Notes: generated by a model not told the origin, from the sequence alone. A DNA stretch of 64,000 bases from CAVUCH01 sp963763095 (GCA_963763095.1 CAVXNR010000022.1:1-64000); one strand, 5' to 3'; positions 8,965-18,224 are shown, counted from the stretch's first letter. A program made the numbers and translations.

Positions 8965-10515
8965 ATGGCTGACTCGGCTGCCAACACATCCAGGGACTTG
9001 GCGCGTGGCATAAAGGCCAACTCCATTGCCGATGGGGGCATGATCCTCGGGTAAGTCGGGGAGGATCAGGTTCTTCTGGCGCGCACCGGCGATCGATTGT
9101 TCGCGGTCGGCGCGCATTGCACGCACTACCACGGTCCTCTTGCCGAAGGCCTCGTCGTGGGCGACACGGTTCGATGCCCCTGGCACCACGCCTGTTTCAG
9201 CCTCGAAACCGGCGAGGCGTTGCGTGCGCCTGCCCTCGACCCCATCGCGTGCTGGCGCGTGGAACGCATCGGCGACCAGGTCTTCGTGCGAGACAAGATG
9301 CCGCAGCCGTCCGTGTCCACGCGATCCCGAGCGGCTGGTTCGGGTCAGCATCCCTCATCTATCGTGATTCTCGGGGGCGGGGCGGCGGGCCTGGCTGCGG
9401 CGGATATGCTGCGTCGCGAAGCCTATGACGGTCCCATCACGATGATCAGCGCTGATCAGGATCCGCCCGTCGATCGTCCCAACTTGTCGAAGGACTTCCT
9501 GGCAGGTGAGGCGAAGGACGATTGGCTTCCGCTGTGGCCGCCGGATCTCTACGGTGAGCGACGGATCCAGTTGCTGCTCGGATCTCCCGTGTCCTCAATC
9601 GATCCGGCCGCGCGTAGCGTGCTTCTCGAGAACGGAACTCGGCGCGAGTTCGGCAGTCTGCTGATTGCCACCGGTGCCGATCCCGTGCGGCTGCCCATTC
9701 CCGGTCATGACACGGCGAAGGTGCGCTATCTCCGATCGTTTGCGGACAGCCGTGCCATCGTCGATCTCGCGCTCAACGCGAAACACGCCGTCGTGGTCGG
9801 CGCAAGCTTCATCGGCCTCGAGGTCTCGGCGTCTCTCCGCACGCGCGGCGTCGCAGTGGACGTGGTAGCCCCGGACCACTTGCCACTCGAGCGTGTGATG
9901 GGGGCCGACGTCGGCCGTTTCATCCAGTCCATTCACGAAGCCCACGGCGTCGTCTTTCATCTCGGTCAGACGGTGACTGCACTGGCCGGGCGAAAGGTCT
10001 CGCTCAGCGGGGGTTCGACACTCGACGCCGATTTCGTGGTCATGGGTGTGGGCGTGAAACCGTCGACGGCGGTGGCGGAGAAGGCCGGAATCGCTGTCGA
10101 GCGTGGCATTGCCGTCAACGAATTCCTCGAAACCAACGTTCCCGGAATCTTCGCGGCCGGCGACATCGCTCGCTGGCCTGATCCGCACACGGGCGAGCGG
10201 ATTCGCGTTGAACACTGGGTCGTGGCCGAGCGTCAGGGTCAGGTGGCCGCGCGCAACATGTTGGGCCGGCGTGAGCCCTTCGACGCCGTGCCGTTCTTCT
10301 GGAGCCAGCACTATGACGTGACGATCAGGTACGCAGGTCACGCCGAACGCTGGGACAGTGTGAAGATCGATGGTTCGCTCGATCGTCGTGATGCAACCAT
10401 CAGCTTCAGCCGGGACGGCACGAAGCGAGCCGTGGCGACCGTATCCCGCGATCGAGAGTGCCTCGACGCAGAGTTGGCGCTTGAGCAATCGACGGTGGCA
10501 GCGCGAAAGAGCTGA
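8965..10515 (+). CDS. Rieske [2Fe-2S]/FAD-NAD(P)H oxidoreductase (AIFL/ferredoxin-reductase type) with an in-frame stop codon
   Basis: The ATG at 8965, with AGGGGGAG seven bases before it, starts a Rieske domain. The frame hits TAA at 9052-9054 and then continues open to 10515. Reading through the stop gives the expected 516-residue enzyme. Rieske ligands are CTH near residue 52 and CPWH near 71. An FAD site (ILGGGAAGLAAA) is near 136, an NAD site (VVGASFIGLEVSASLR) near 277, a GIFAAGDIA second FAD motif is near 394, and a reductase C-terminal domain follows. Such proteins pass electrons between NAD(P)H and a partner ferredoxin or oxygenase. The TAA follows ILG, where the frame resumes with VGEDQVLLAR; a CAA-to-TAA transition would explain it. 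A TTG at 9097 could start a version lacking the first 44 residues but keeping all iron ligands. It is therefore a recent pseudogene, an error, or a truncated enzyme. Confidence 0.8.
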
Positions 10516-10664
10516 GCTGCCTGCGAAGAAGTCGATGCGTGGACCGCTGGCAGCGGTATGAGAAACCGCAACCTGGGCACCGCCCGCACGGCCGCGCTTG
10601 AAGATCCGGCCGCGGCCCGCTAGCCTGCGGATGAACGAACCCGACGAAACAGAAGGAGGTTGTC

Positions 10665-11069
10665 GTGGCGACAACGCAAGAAACTGTGCAGATCAGCGCT
10701 ATCGTTCCCACTTTGACTGTCGACGATTTGCAAAAGAGCATCACCTTTTACGAGGCGCTCGGCTTCGCGATCGACGAGCGGTGGGAAGAGAAAGGGACGC
10801 TGCTCGGCGTGATGCTGCGAGCGGGCAGGACCCAGATCGGCTTGAACCAGGACGATTGGAAGAAGGGGCGCGACCGCACGAAGGGAATCGGCGTGCGCTT
10901 GTCCATCTCGACGACGCCGGGTAACGTCGACGAGATCGCCAAGCGGGCCAGGAACACCGGCATCACGCTCAAGTCGGACCCTCACGACACGGAGTGGAAG
11001 AGCCGCGCGTTCGAGGTCAGCGATCCGAGCGGTTTCCTGCTGACGATCTTTTCGGAGACATCGGCGTAG
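10665..11069 (+). CDS. VOC-family protein (glyoxalase/bleomycin-resistance/dioxygenase fold)
   Basis: This 134-residue protein has the two-module VOC fold: SAIVPTLTVDDLQKSITFYE at the N-terminus is the classic first beta-alpha unit, and AFEVSDPSGFLLTIFSE is the closing strand. The GTG start at 10665 sits four bases after AGAAGGAGGT, a very strong ribosome binding site. Metal ligands are not clear: the closing strand has the usual acidic position replaced in the TIFSE context. The substrate cannot be named. The next gene, also a small protein with a strong ribosome binding site, lies 75 bp downstream and is probably co-transcribed. Confidence 0.85.
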   Translation: MATTQETVQISAIVPTLTVDDLQKSITFYEALGFAIDERWEEKGTLLGVMLRAGRTQIGLNQDDWKKGRDRTKGIGVRLSISTTPGNVDEIAKRARNTGITLKSDPHDTEWKSRAFEVSDPSGFLLTIFSETSA

Positions 11070-11144
11070 GCCGGACTCGCGGCTGCGAAGCCGCACGACC
11101 GGCAACTTGGTTTATTGTGAACATCACTCACTGTAGGAGGGCGC

Positions 11145-11432
11145 ATGTTTGCTGTCATCCGTCACTATCATTTCGAGAAGAGCGACACCGCCGAGATCGA
11201 TCGGCTCATCCAGGACGAGTTCGTGCCGATCATCCGCAAGGCCCAGGGTTTCGTTCGCTACTACTGGCTGGATACGGGGGCCGGTGAGGGCGCGTCCTTT
11301 GGCGTCTTCAAGGACAAGGCCGGCGCCGACGAGTCGGTGCGGCTCGCGGCCGACTTCGTACGGACAAAGATGGCGAAACTTCTGAGGGAGAAGCCTGAGA
11401 TCATCGAGGGACCGATCAAGGCGCACGATTGA
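11145..11432 (+). CDS. Small dimeric alpha/beta-barrel protein (antibiotic-biosynthesis-monooxygenase-like)
   Basis: The product has 95 residues. The opening FAVIRHYHF, the central GFVRYYWLDTGAGEGASFGVFKD and the closing helix match the ferredoxin-like fold of the ABM and related stress-response barrel proteins, which act as dimers. No catalytic residue can be assigned. TAGGAGG lies six bases before the ATG. It follows the VOC gene on the same strand. A role in small-molecule oxidation or stress is possible but not shown. Confidence 0.7.
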   Translation: MFAVIRHYHFEKSDTAEIDRLIQDEFVPIIRKAQGFVRYYWLDTGAGEGASFGVFKDKAGADESVRLAADFVRTKMAKLLREKPEIIEGPIKAHD

Positions 11433-11505
11433 ACCCGGCAACTTGAGGATGCGTCCGGTGATCGGCGACGACCTCGCGCGCAGTAGCCCTGCACTTCGGG
11501 CGCGG

Positions 11506-13071
11506 TCAATCGGGCCGAAACGCCTGTTCGGCGATCTCGAGCTCCACGGCAGACACCGAGGCCGCCGGAAACTCCCAGGTGCCATCGGCAGTCATCGGCT
11601 TTTCCACCGTCTTCATCACATCGGCGCTGTTCAAGTACGACAACTCGATGGTCGGATCGGCGCTGATCTCGAACACCCGTCCGCCCCGGATCGTGTGCCC
11701 TGCGATTTGAAGCGTAGCCGTCACGGGCATGGCGCGTTGCGCGTTCGCGACGTGGAGAAACAGCGTGTTCCCGCGCCGGCTGGCAACGACGTCGAGTCCG
11801 TCCGGTATTCCACCGGTCTTGACCGCATGGCTGCCGATATGATGCCGATAGAGTTGCATGACTCTTGCGACCGGCTGGAGGTACGCGCGGTTGTTTCCTT
11901 TCGGCACCGGAATCATCACGGCGTTGTTCTGCCAGCGTGTTCCGCAGAAATCGGCGGCTGTGGCAATCTTCAGGACGTCGCCGTGGCGCTGGTGGTTGTT
12001 GAGGATGCGGGCGTACGACACGCCAGCCGCCCAGGTGGCGAGCACGTCGCAGCGGTCGCGCCCAGGAATCGTGAAGTGGCATTCGGTCAGGGCGATCGGA
12101 ATCTGACGGCCACCCAGGCTCTCGCGGACACCGCGGATCTTGGTGTCGCTCACCTGCCATGCGGTCATCAGCTGTTCCCAGGTCGCATCCGGATCACGCC
12201 GGTACAACTCACCGCGCAGTACCGGATGTTGGGGTGAGTCAGGATCGAACATGTGGTGGAACGCCAGGTACTGGACGTGTTCCCCGGCCACGTCCGCCAT
12301 TCGCCCCGCCCAACCGCTGTCGCCCCAGGCCACCAGCCGAATCTCCGGATCGGCTGCACGCATCGCCTTGGCGAACTCGACGGTCTTGCGCGCGGCGGTT
12401 TCGAGGTCGAAGCCGTTCTTGTCGTACGAGGTCTCGTTCCCGATCTGCCAGAAGCGGACGTTGAGCGGCGTGCCGTTCCCATGAGTCTGCCGTTCGGCAT
12501 TGCGAGGGTCATTGCAGTAGGCGACCCACGCTGCGGCTTCCTTCGCGTCGGCCGTGCGAACGCTCTCTTTGGCCTTCATGTACTGCCGGCGGCCGTCCGA
12601 CTCGAAGTTGACGCAGATCAACGGTTCGGCGCCGACAGCCTTGCACAGGCCGACGAACTCACCGGTACCCACCTGGTTCGATTCGGTTCCACCCCACAGC
12701 AGGTTGAGCATCGGACGACGCGTGTCGCGAGGCCCAACGCCTTCCCGCCAACGGTAGAAGTCCGCAAAGATGCCGCCCCATCGCATCATCGTCGGCGCGA
12801 GCTCGCGCGTAATCGCCACCACGTCGTCGCGCCATCGATCGCTGAGATGGTCCCAGGCGGCCTCAACCGAGCCATCGGTCGCGCCCAACGGCTCCATGAA
12901 CTGCATGTAGAGGTAAGGCGACAGCTCGAACAGCGGGACGGGATCGACGACCAGTGGCGCAGGCCTGCCGGTGGCAGCCGGGACCTGCGCCGCAACTCCA
13001 AGCCGTCCACCGACGGCGATACCAGCAGCGCCCATAGAGGCGTCTTTGAGGAAGGACCGTCGTCTCATCAT
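11506..13071 (-). CDS. Tat-exported alpha-L-arabinofuranosidase-like glycoside hydrolase (GH51-type)
   Basis: The protein has 521 residues. A twin-arginine signal (RRRSFLKDASMGAAGIAVGG) directs folded export. The body reads as a TIM barrel with WQIGNET near residue 210, matching the acid/base Asn-Glu of clan GH-A. LTECH near 329 is a candidate nucleophile Glu, and a C-terminal beta domain follows (GNTLFLHVANAQ, SAVELEIAEQ). GH51 arabinofuranosidases have this order, but the family is assigned by motif only, and other GH-A families (GH39, GH79) are possible. ATG at 13071 is chosen because AGGA sits eight bases upstream and it leads straight into the Tat signal. It is divergent from the propeller/beta-helix pair at 13249-16201, with a palindromic repeat between, so the three may form a plant-polysaccharide locus. 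Confidence 0.75.
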   Translation of the reverse strand: MMRRRSFLKDASMGAAGIAVGGRLGVAAQVPAATGRPAPLVVDPVPLFELSPYLYMQFMEPLGATDGSVEAAWDHLSDRWRDDVVAITRELAPTMMRWGGIFADFYRWREGVGPRDTRRPMLNLLWGGTESNQVGTGEFVGLCKAVGAEPLICVNFESDGRRQYMKAKESVRTADAKEAAAWVAYCNDPRNAERQTHGNGTPLNVRFWQIGNETSYDKNGFDLETAARKTVEFAKAMRAADPEIRLVAWGDSGWAGRMADVAGEHVQYLAFHHMFDPDSPQHPVLRGELYRRDPDATWEQLMTAWQVSDTKIRGVRESLGGRQIPIALTECHFTIPGRDRCDVLATWAAGVSYARILNNHQRHGDVLKIATAADFCGTRWQNNAVMIPVPKGNNRAYLQPVARVMQLYRHHIGSHAVKTGGIPDGLDVVASRRGNTLFLHVANAQRAMPVTATLQIAGHTIRGGRVFEISADPTIELSYLNSADVMKTVEKPMTADGTWEFPAASVSAVELEIAEQAFRPD

Positions 13072-13116
13072 GGCCGGCATCCTATACCCAGTGCCTCGCT
13101 TGTGGTGTCGCCGCAC

Positions 13117-13238
13117 CGCTGATGTGGGGCAGGGCTTCAGCCCTGCATGTGGGGAGGGCTTCAGCCCTGCGAATCAGTGCGCTCTAGCAGGCCTGAAGGC
13201 CTGCCCCACTTGACCACACAAGTGAATCGCGGGTTTAG
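13117..13238 (+). repeat. Palindromic dispersed element, copy A
   Basis: The element begins GCTGATGTGGGGCAGGG, holds the hairpin GCAGGGCTTCAGCCCTGC twice, and then the related hairpin GCAGGCCTGAAGGCCTGC in the opposite sense. It ends with ACAAGTGAATCGCGGGTTTA. A copy of about 97 bp lies in the opposite orientation at 18365-18461 and shares both hairpins and both outer flanks. Copy A is longer because one hairpin is duplicated. It fills the divergent promoter region between the GH51-like gene and the propeller gene. It resembles REP/MITE-type small mobile repeats; no associated transposase is in the window. Confidence 0.8.
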
Positions 13239-13248
13239 AATCTCCCAT

Positions 13249-14504
13249 ATGCTTTCGGACCATCGCGTGGAGTGTTGTCGCGGGCCTGCTGATCGGCGGG
13301 CAGTGGCCGGAGTTTCGAGGTGCCAACGGGGCCGGGAAGGCCCAGGCCTCGGGACTGCCGCTCACCTGGAGCGAGACGTCCAACATCCGCTGGAAGACGG
13401 CCGTTCACGGGCGGGCGTGGTCATCGCCGGTCGTGCTCGACGGGCAGATCTGGGTCACGACGGCGACCGCGGACGGCAAGCAACTGTTTGCGGTGGCGCT
13501 CGATCAGGAGAGCGGCAGGGTTCTCCATGACCTCAAGGTGTTCGACGTTGCCACGCCGCAATACGCGCACCCTTTCAACACGTACGCGTCGCCCACGCCG
13601 GCCATCGAACGTGGCCGCATCTACGTGACCTTCGGGTCCCCCGGCACCGCCGCCCTCGATACGGCGAGCGGCAAGGTGTTGTGGGAGCGCCGCGACCTCG
13701 AGTGCAATCACTATCGGGGGGCCGGCTCCTCGCCGGTCATCTTCCGCGACCTGCTGCTGCTCCATTACGACGGCAGCGACCTCCAGTACGTCGTCGCGCT
13801 CAACAAGTGGACCGGCAGGACCGTCTGGAAGACCGCGCGGTCGATTGACTTCAAGGACCTCGGGCCGGATGGCAAGCCGCAGGCCGAGGGGGACCTGCGC
13901 AAGGCGTTTTCGACGCCTCAGGTCATCGAGGTCGACGGCGCGCCGCTACTCGTCAGCATGGGCGCGAAGGCGACCTACGCGTACGATCCGCTGACAGGCA
14001 AAGAGCGATGGCGCGTCGAGGAGCGCACGAACCACTCGGCCAGTACGCGTCCGGTAGCGGGGTTCGGCCTGGTGTTTCTCCCGACAGGGTTTCCGAAGGG
14101 CGAACTGCTCGCGGTGCGTCCTGACGGCCGCGGCGACATCACCGCGACTCATGTCGCATGGCGGCTCACGCGCGGCGTGCCCAACAAGCCTTCAGGTACT
14201 GCTGGTCGACGACCTGCTCTACATGACGACCGACGCTGGCGTGGCAAGCGCCGTCGAGGCACGGACCGGCCAGGTGGTGTGGACTGGGCGAATCGGCGGC
14301 GCGCACTCGGCCTCGCCGGTCTACGCCGATGGCCGTGTCTACTTCTTCAGCGAAGAGGGCGAGACCATCGTCGTCGAGGCCGGTCGCACGTTCAAGGTGC
14401 TGGCCAAAAACGAGCTGGGCGACGGGTTCATGGCCTCGCCAGCCATCGCAGGCAAGGCGTTCATCCTGCGATCGCGGACGCACCTCTATCGGGTGGAGTC
14501 GTAA
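13249..14504 (+). CDS. Exported PQQ/BamB-like beta-propeller protein, frameshifted as sequenced
   Basis: Repeated strands such as TGRTVWKTARSI, LTGKERWRVEERT and TGQVVWTGRIGG show an eight-bladed quinoprotein-like propeller, often called outer-membrane-assembly BamB-like. It is probably periplasmic. Two single-base insertions break it. One lies close to the ATG at 13249, at about 13258: removing one G gives a signal peptide leading into IAWSVVAGLLIGGQWPEFRG. One lies at 14195-14196, where CAGGTACTG should be CAGTACTG; this joins TRGVPNKPS to VLLVDDLLYM. Corrected, the protein has about 417 residues. The uncorrected frame runs on into the next gene. The downstream beta-helix gene starts two bases after the TAA at 14502-14504, so the two form an operon. 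Confidence 0.75.
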
Positions 14505-14506
14505 TC

Positions 14507-16201
14507 ATGCGCTCATCCCGGGCGGCCGTCCCGCTCGCCTTCGCGATTGTCTCCACGACCCCACTGCTGCCCGCCCGAGCCCTCGCCCAGACCAAACCCG
14601 AGTTGCCGCGGGTCTTCCTCGACACCACGTACTCTCCGCCGACGCGAGGCAACCTCATCGCCGTGAGCGCCGGCGACGATCTCCAGGCCGCCCTCAATGG
14701 CTCCCAACCGGGAGATGTGATCGAGATCCAAGCCGGCGCCACCTTCACTGGGAACTTCACCCTGCCCAAGAAACCTGGGACCGACTGGATCTACATCCGT
14801 TCGTCGGCGCACGGGCTTCTCCCCGACTCCGGCACTCGTGTCTTTCCCTCGCATGCGAGCCTGATGCCCAGGATCGACACCCCGAATAAGGTGCCGGCCA
14901 TTACAACCGCCGCCGCTGCCCACCACTACCGGTTCGTCGGAATCGAAGTCACCGCGAGGGGCACCACCCCAAGCACGGGGCCCTACTCGGATAACAACGT
15001 TGTCTACCTGGAGTCCGACGGTGGCCAGACTTCCCTGAGTCAGGTCCCCACCGATATCGTCTTCGACCGCTGCTATATACACGGCACCCCCACCGGAAGC
15101 GTCAGGCGCGGCATCGCCATGAACGGCGCCAGGATGGCGGTGGTCGATTCCTACCTCTCCGATTTCCACGAAGTGGGAGCGGACTCACAGGCGATCAACG
15201 GTTGGAACGGCCCCGGCCCCTTCAAGATCGTCAACAATCACCTCGAAGGAGCTGGGGAGAACCTGATGTTCGGGGGAGCCGATCCATCCATTCCGGATCT
15301 CGTCCCCTCCGATATCGAGATCCGCCGCAACCATTTCTTCAAGCCGCTGTCCTGGAAGATCGGGCATCCGACTTACGCCGGGAAGTCGTGGTCGGTCAAG
15401 AATCTTTTCGAGCTGAAAAACGCCCGCCGGGTGCTCGCCGAGGGCAATCTCCTCGAACACAACTGGCAGCACGACCAGAATGGGTTCGCCATCCTCTTCA
15501 CCGTCCGGAACCAGGAGGGTGGAGCACCGTGGTCCACGGTCGAGGACGTGACGTTCAGGAAGAACATCCTCCGTCACTCAGGGGGCGGATTCAACATCCT
15601 CGCCGCGGACAACAACTTCCCCAGCCAGCAGACCAGGCGCATCTTGATCCAGGACAACCTGCTCGACGACATCAGCTCCGAGAATTGGGGCGGCACGGGG
15701 CGGCTCTTCCAGTTCCTCTCTCTCGATTCTCGCGACACCGGGATCCTGGAATTGACCGTCGAGCACAACACGGGGTTCCCGAACGCCTGGAGTGCGTACA
15801 CGGGAGACAAGCCGATCGCGGTGCATCGCGCCTTTACGTTCCGCAACAACATTGCTCCGAAGCGGACGCACGGATTCGCGGGAGGGACGAAGAGCTGGCC
15901 GGTCCCGTCCCCGCCCGTCACGCGGGACGGCAGCCAGACGCTCAACACGTTCTATCTCGCTCCCGTCTTCGCCGGGAACGTCTTGACCGGAAGCGCGCCC
16001 GCCGATTACCCGGGGTATCCCGGCAACTTCTTTCCGGCGACCGATGGCGAGGTCGGCTTCGTGGACCTCTCGCGCGGCAATTACCGCCTTGGCCCTGCCA
16101 GTCGGTATAAGAATGCCGCCACCGATGGCAAGGATCCGGGGGCGGCGATCGACGCGCTCGAGGCGGCGACGGCGGGGGCACTCTCCGGAGACTGGCGATA
16201 G
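14507..16201 (+). CDS. Secreted right-handed beta-helix protein (pectate-lyase/polysaccharide-lyase-like)
   Basis: The product has 564 residues with a signal peptide ending near ARALAQ (about residue 27). The body alternates short strands and Asn-rich turns (IVNNHLEG, IEIRRNHFF, VLAEGNLLEH, VTFRKNILRH, ILIQDNLLDD, LTVEHNTGF). This is the pattern of parallel beta-helix proteins with PbH1 repeats. GDDLQAALNGSQPGDVIEI at the N-terminus is the typical cap. Catalytic residues of a known lyase or hydrolase family cannot be fixed, so the activity is open. Start at 14507, two bases behind the propeller stop, implies translational coupling. The divergent GH51-like enzyme makes a role in plant-wall polysaccharide breakdown likely. 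Confidence 0.8.
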   Translation: MRSSRAAVPLAFAIVSTTPLLPARALAQTKPELPRVFLDTTYSPPTRGNLIAVSAGDDLQAALNGSQPGDVIEIQAGATFTGNFTLPKKPGTDWIYIRSSAHGLLPDSGTRVFPSHASLMPRIDTPNKVPAITTAAAAHHYRFVGIEVTARGTTPSTGPYSDNNVVYLESDGGQTSLSQVPTDIVFDRCYIHGTPTGSVRRGIAMNGARMAVVDSYLSDFHEVGADSQAINGWNGPGPFKIVNNHLEGAGENLMFGGADPSIPDLVPSDIEIRRNHFFKPLSWKIGHPTYAGKSWSVKNLFELKNARRVLAEGNLLEHNWQHDQNGFAILFTVRNQEGGAPWSTVEDVTFRKNILRHSGGGFNILAADNNFPSQQTRRILIQDNLLDDISSENWGGTGRLFQFLSLDSRDTGILELTVEHNTGFPNAWSAYTGDKPIAVHRAFTFRNNIAPKRTHGFAGGTKSWPVPSPPVTRDGSQTLNTFYLAPVFAGNVLTGSAPADYPGYPGNFFPATDGEVGFVDLSRGNYRLGPASRYKNAATDGKDPGAAIDALEAATAGALSGDWR

Positions 16202-16317
16202 CGATCACGAGTGGCTCACACGACGACGCAACGAGGGGTCTGCAGGCGTGAGTCATCAGCGACCCGCAGCCGGCTCAGAGCCGACCTCACGGCTGCGAGG
16301 TCGAAGGACCGTACGAA

Positions 16318-17295
16318 TTATCGAGAGGCGGCCTGCACGATGTCGGGCGGGAACGTAATCCCGAGCGTCTTGGCTACCTCCTGGTTGAGCGCCAGCTTCC
16401 TGACCGCGACTTCCTCGAACGGGATGTTGCGCGGCTGCTCACCGCGCAGCACACGCGCGAGGAGCTTCGACGCTGCTCCGCAGCTTTGATGCCAGCCGAT
16501 GCCGACAGCGATCAGCGCGCCCCGCTGCACGAACTCCGGGTCGTTGATGATCAGGGGAAGCTTCGCATCGCGCGCCGCTTTCACGATCGCGTCGAAGCCC
16601 TGAAACGCCGTATTGTCTCCGGTCACCCACAGGGCCTGCACGCCGCGCTGGGTCAGCACCTGCGCCGCCTGAAAAATCTCGCTCGTCCCGGTGATGGGAA
16701 TCTCCTGCAGCTGGATGCCGCGCTGCTTGAAGATTTCGCGCCCCACGCCCACCACCTTGACCGAGTTGGCTTCGGAGGTGTTGTAGAGCGTTCCGACTGC
16801 GCGAACGCCGGGCACGAGCCGCTGGATCGTGTCGATCGTCTCCTCGACCGGCGGGAACGAACTGACACCGGTGACGTGCGGCACATGATCCGTCCGGCTC
16901 TTGCCTACGCCGGCCGCAAACGGGTCGTATACGAAGGTGAACACGACGGGCTTGGAGCGGGCCACGGACGCCGCGGCAGTGAGTACCGGCGTCGTCAAGG
17001 CGACGATCACGTCGACGTCGGAACTGTCGTAGTTCTGAATCAGAAGCGGGATGTTGGCGATCTCCCCCTGGGCATGCGCCCGGCGGACCTCCAGGTTGAC
17101 CCGCTCCTCGATGCCCTGCTCCTTCAGGTGGTCGAAGAGGCCCTTCATGCAATTGTCGGCGGATTCATCCGGCCCGAAATAGACAAGGCCGATCTTGTGT
17201 TCCATCGCGGGGCCGCTCGAGGAGCCTCCGCATGCGGCGAGCGAGGCGGTCATCAGAGAAGCCAAAAGAGTGTGGCGTGTCGCAGGCATCTTCAT
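16318..17295 (-). CDS. ABC transporter substrate-binding lipoprotein (ABC_sub_bind family)
   Basis: This 325-residue protein has a lipoprotein signal with lipobox LAAC (Cys 22). It has the two-domain periplasmic-binding fold of the ABC_sub_bind family, often linked to tryptophan/tyrosine uptake: IGLVYFGPDESADNCMKGLF, VVALTTPVLTAAASVARSKP, the switch VGTLYNTSEANS, and ALIAVGIGWHQSC. No permease or ATPase is adjacent, so it is an orphan here. The ATG at 17295 is chosen because GGAGG lies five bases upstream and the lipobox spacing is normal. A second ATG two codons later is also possible. The ligand cannot be named from the sequence. Confidence 0.85.
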   Translation of the reverse strand: MKMPATRHTLLASLMTASLAACGGSSSGPAMEHKIGLVYFGPDESADNCMKGLFDHLKEQGIEERVNLEVRRAHAQGEIANIPLLIQNYDSSDVDVIVALTTPVLTAAASVARSKPVVFTFVYDPFAAGVGKSRTDHVPHVTGVSSFPPVEETIDTIQRLVPGVRAVGTLYNTSEANSVKVVGVGREIFKQRGIQLQEIPITGTSEIFQAAQVLTQRGVQALWVTGDNTAFQGFDAIVKAARDAKLPLIINDPEFVQRGALIAVGIGWHQSCGAASKLLARVLRGEQPRNIPFEEVAVRKLALNQEVAKTLGITFPPDIVQAASR

Positions 17296-17308
17296 AGCAC
17301 CTCCGGAG

Positions 17309-17371
17309 GCCCGGCAAAGTTTCGTGGCGGCCGCGCACGGCATTCCACCTCCGCCGGACCCGAGGGTCAGG
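17309..17371 (+). repeat. Imperfect ~60-bp direct repeat, left copy (flanks sortase gene)
   Basis: It shares 21 identical bases (GCCCGGCAAAGTTTCGTGGC and the next G) with 18163-18224, then a diverged but alignable tail (GCATTC, CCTC, GCCGGAC, GGTCA). It overlaps the end of the sortase frame. The pair brackets the sortase gene. Confidence 0.6.
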
Positions 17372-18044
17372 TGCCCGCGGGCGAGCCCGCCGCGGGCACG
17401 GCGCGCACGATGAACCGCTGCGGGGCCGAGCCCACGTGATAGAACGGATAGCAGCCGACGAGTGTCACCGCTGGACCGGGCGTCGGCTCGATCACGCTCA
17501 CGTCGGTCGGGGTGGTGATCCGGATCGACTCGACCCGGTATTGCTCGGTCGCGGCCGGTGTGTCCAGCACCAGCGCGTCACCTTCCTTGAGCTCCTTCAG
17601 CACCCGGAAGAAGCCGTCTCGGTGGGCCGCGATGCCGACGTTGCCCGCCGTCCCGGGCAGGGCCGTGTCCTCGATCCGACCGGCCGCGAGGTCGAGCACC
17701 GCGTCCGTTGTGCCGTCGTAGACCGGCACCTCGAGCTCGAGCCGCGGGATGCGCAGGATGGCGAGCGTGGGCGGCGTTTCCCGCTCCAGCGCGGCTTTGT
17801 AGGCCTTCACCCGGCCCGGCGACCAGAGCTTCATGTCGACCTTCCCGCTCCAGGTGAGCTCGCGCTCCGGCTGCGGCGGTGGAGGCGGGAGTGCGGGTGC
17901 CGGAGGGGCGATCTCCGCAGCTGCCCCGTTTCTGGCCGGGGGGGTGTCAGCGCCGCGGCTGCACGAGGGCAGCGTCGCCGCGAGGGCGAGTGCGACGCCC
18001 AGGACAGGAAGGGTGCGGTGTGAGCGGTACCGGAGAGGGATCAT
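17367..18044 (-). CDS. Class D-like sortase (LPXTG-type transpeptidase)
   Basis: The protein has 225 residues. The N-terminal hydrophobic segment ends in LPSC, so it may be a membrane anchor or lipobox. A Pro-rich linker follows, then the sortase beta-barrel: IPRLELEVPVYDGTT, catalytic His in GIAAHRDGFF (about 142), catalytic Cys in LVGCYPFYHVG (about 197) and the Arg in QRFIVRA (about 212). All three active-site residues are present. ATG at 18044 has GGAG eight bases upstream; a GTG three codons earlier is also in frame. Sortases of this class occur in some Gram-negative bacteria, where they may process one dedicated substrate. I found no LPXTG-tailed protein within this window. Imperfect direct repeats flank the gene. 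Confidence 0.85.
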   Translation of the reverse strand: MIPLRYRSHRTLPVLGVALALAATLPSCSRGADTPPARNGAAAEIAPPAPALPPPPPQPERELTWSGKVDMKLWSPGRVKAYKAALERETPPTLAILRIPRLELEVPVYDGTTDAVLDLAAGRIEDTALPGTAGNVGIAAHRDGFFRVLKELKEGDALVLDTPAATEQYRVESIRITTPTDVSVIEPTPGPAVTLVGCYPFYHVGSAPQRFIVRAVPAAGSPAGT

Positions 18045-18162
18045 CGAGGACACTCCATTCCTGGCGCTCGGTCACTCGAGCAGCGTCGCCGAAGCATTCG
18101 CCGTTTGCCGTCCGATCGGAGACCGCTCAGGACCTCTGAAAACGCGTCCAGCGTCCTCGGGA

Positions 18163-18224
18163 CGCCCGGCAAAGTTTCGTGGCGCCTCCGCAAAGCATTC
18201 TAGCCTCGCCGGACTGGCGGTCAA
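18163..18224 (+). repeat. Imperfect ~60-bp direct repeat, right copy (flanks sortase gene)
   Basis: This is the direct-repeat partner of 17309-17371. The first 21 bases are identical and the tail is diverged. It lies about 120 bases upstream of the sortase ATG. Confidence 0.6.

Noticed and set aside
13433..16201. A single 922-codon fusion of propeller and beta-helix protein
   Set aside because: The middle (about 14196-14500) is low-complexity Arg-rich sequence, while the next frame gives the proper propeller end and stop at 14502-14504; a start with signal peptide lies at 14507. The fusion is produced by a one-base insertion.
16202..16317. Rho-independent terminator between convergent genes
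   Set aside because: Some inverted complementarity is present but no clear GC stem followed by a T run could be defined.
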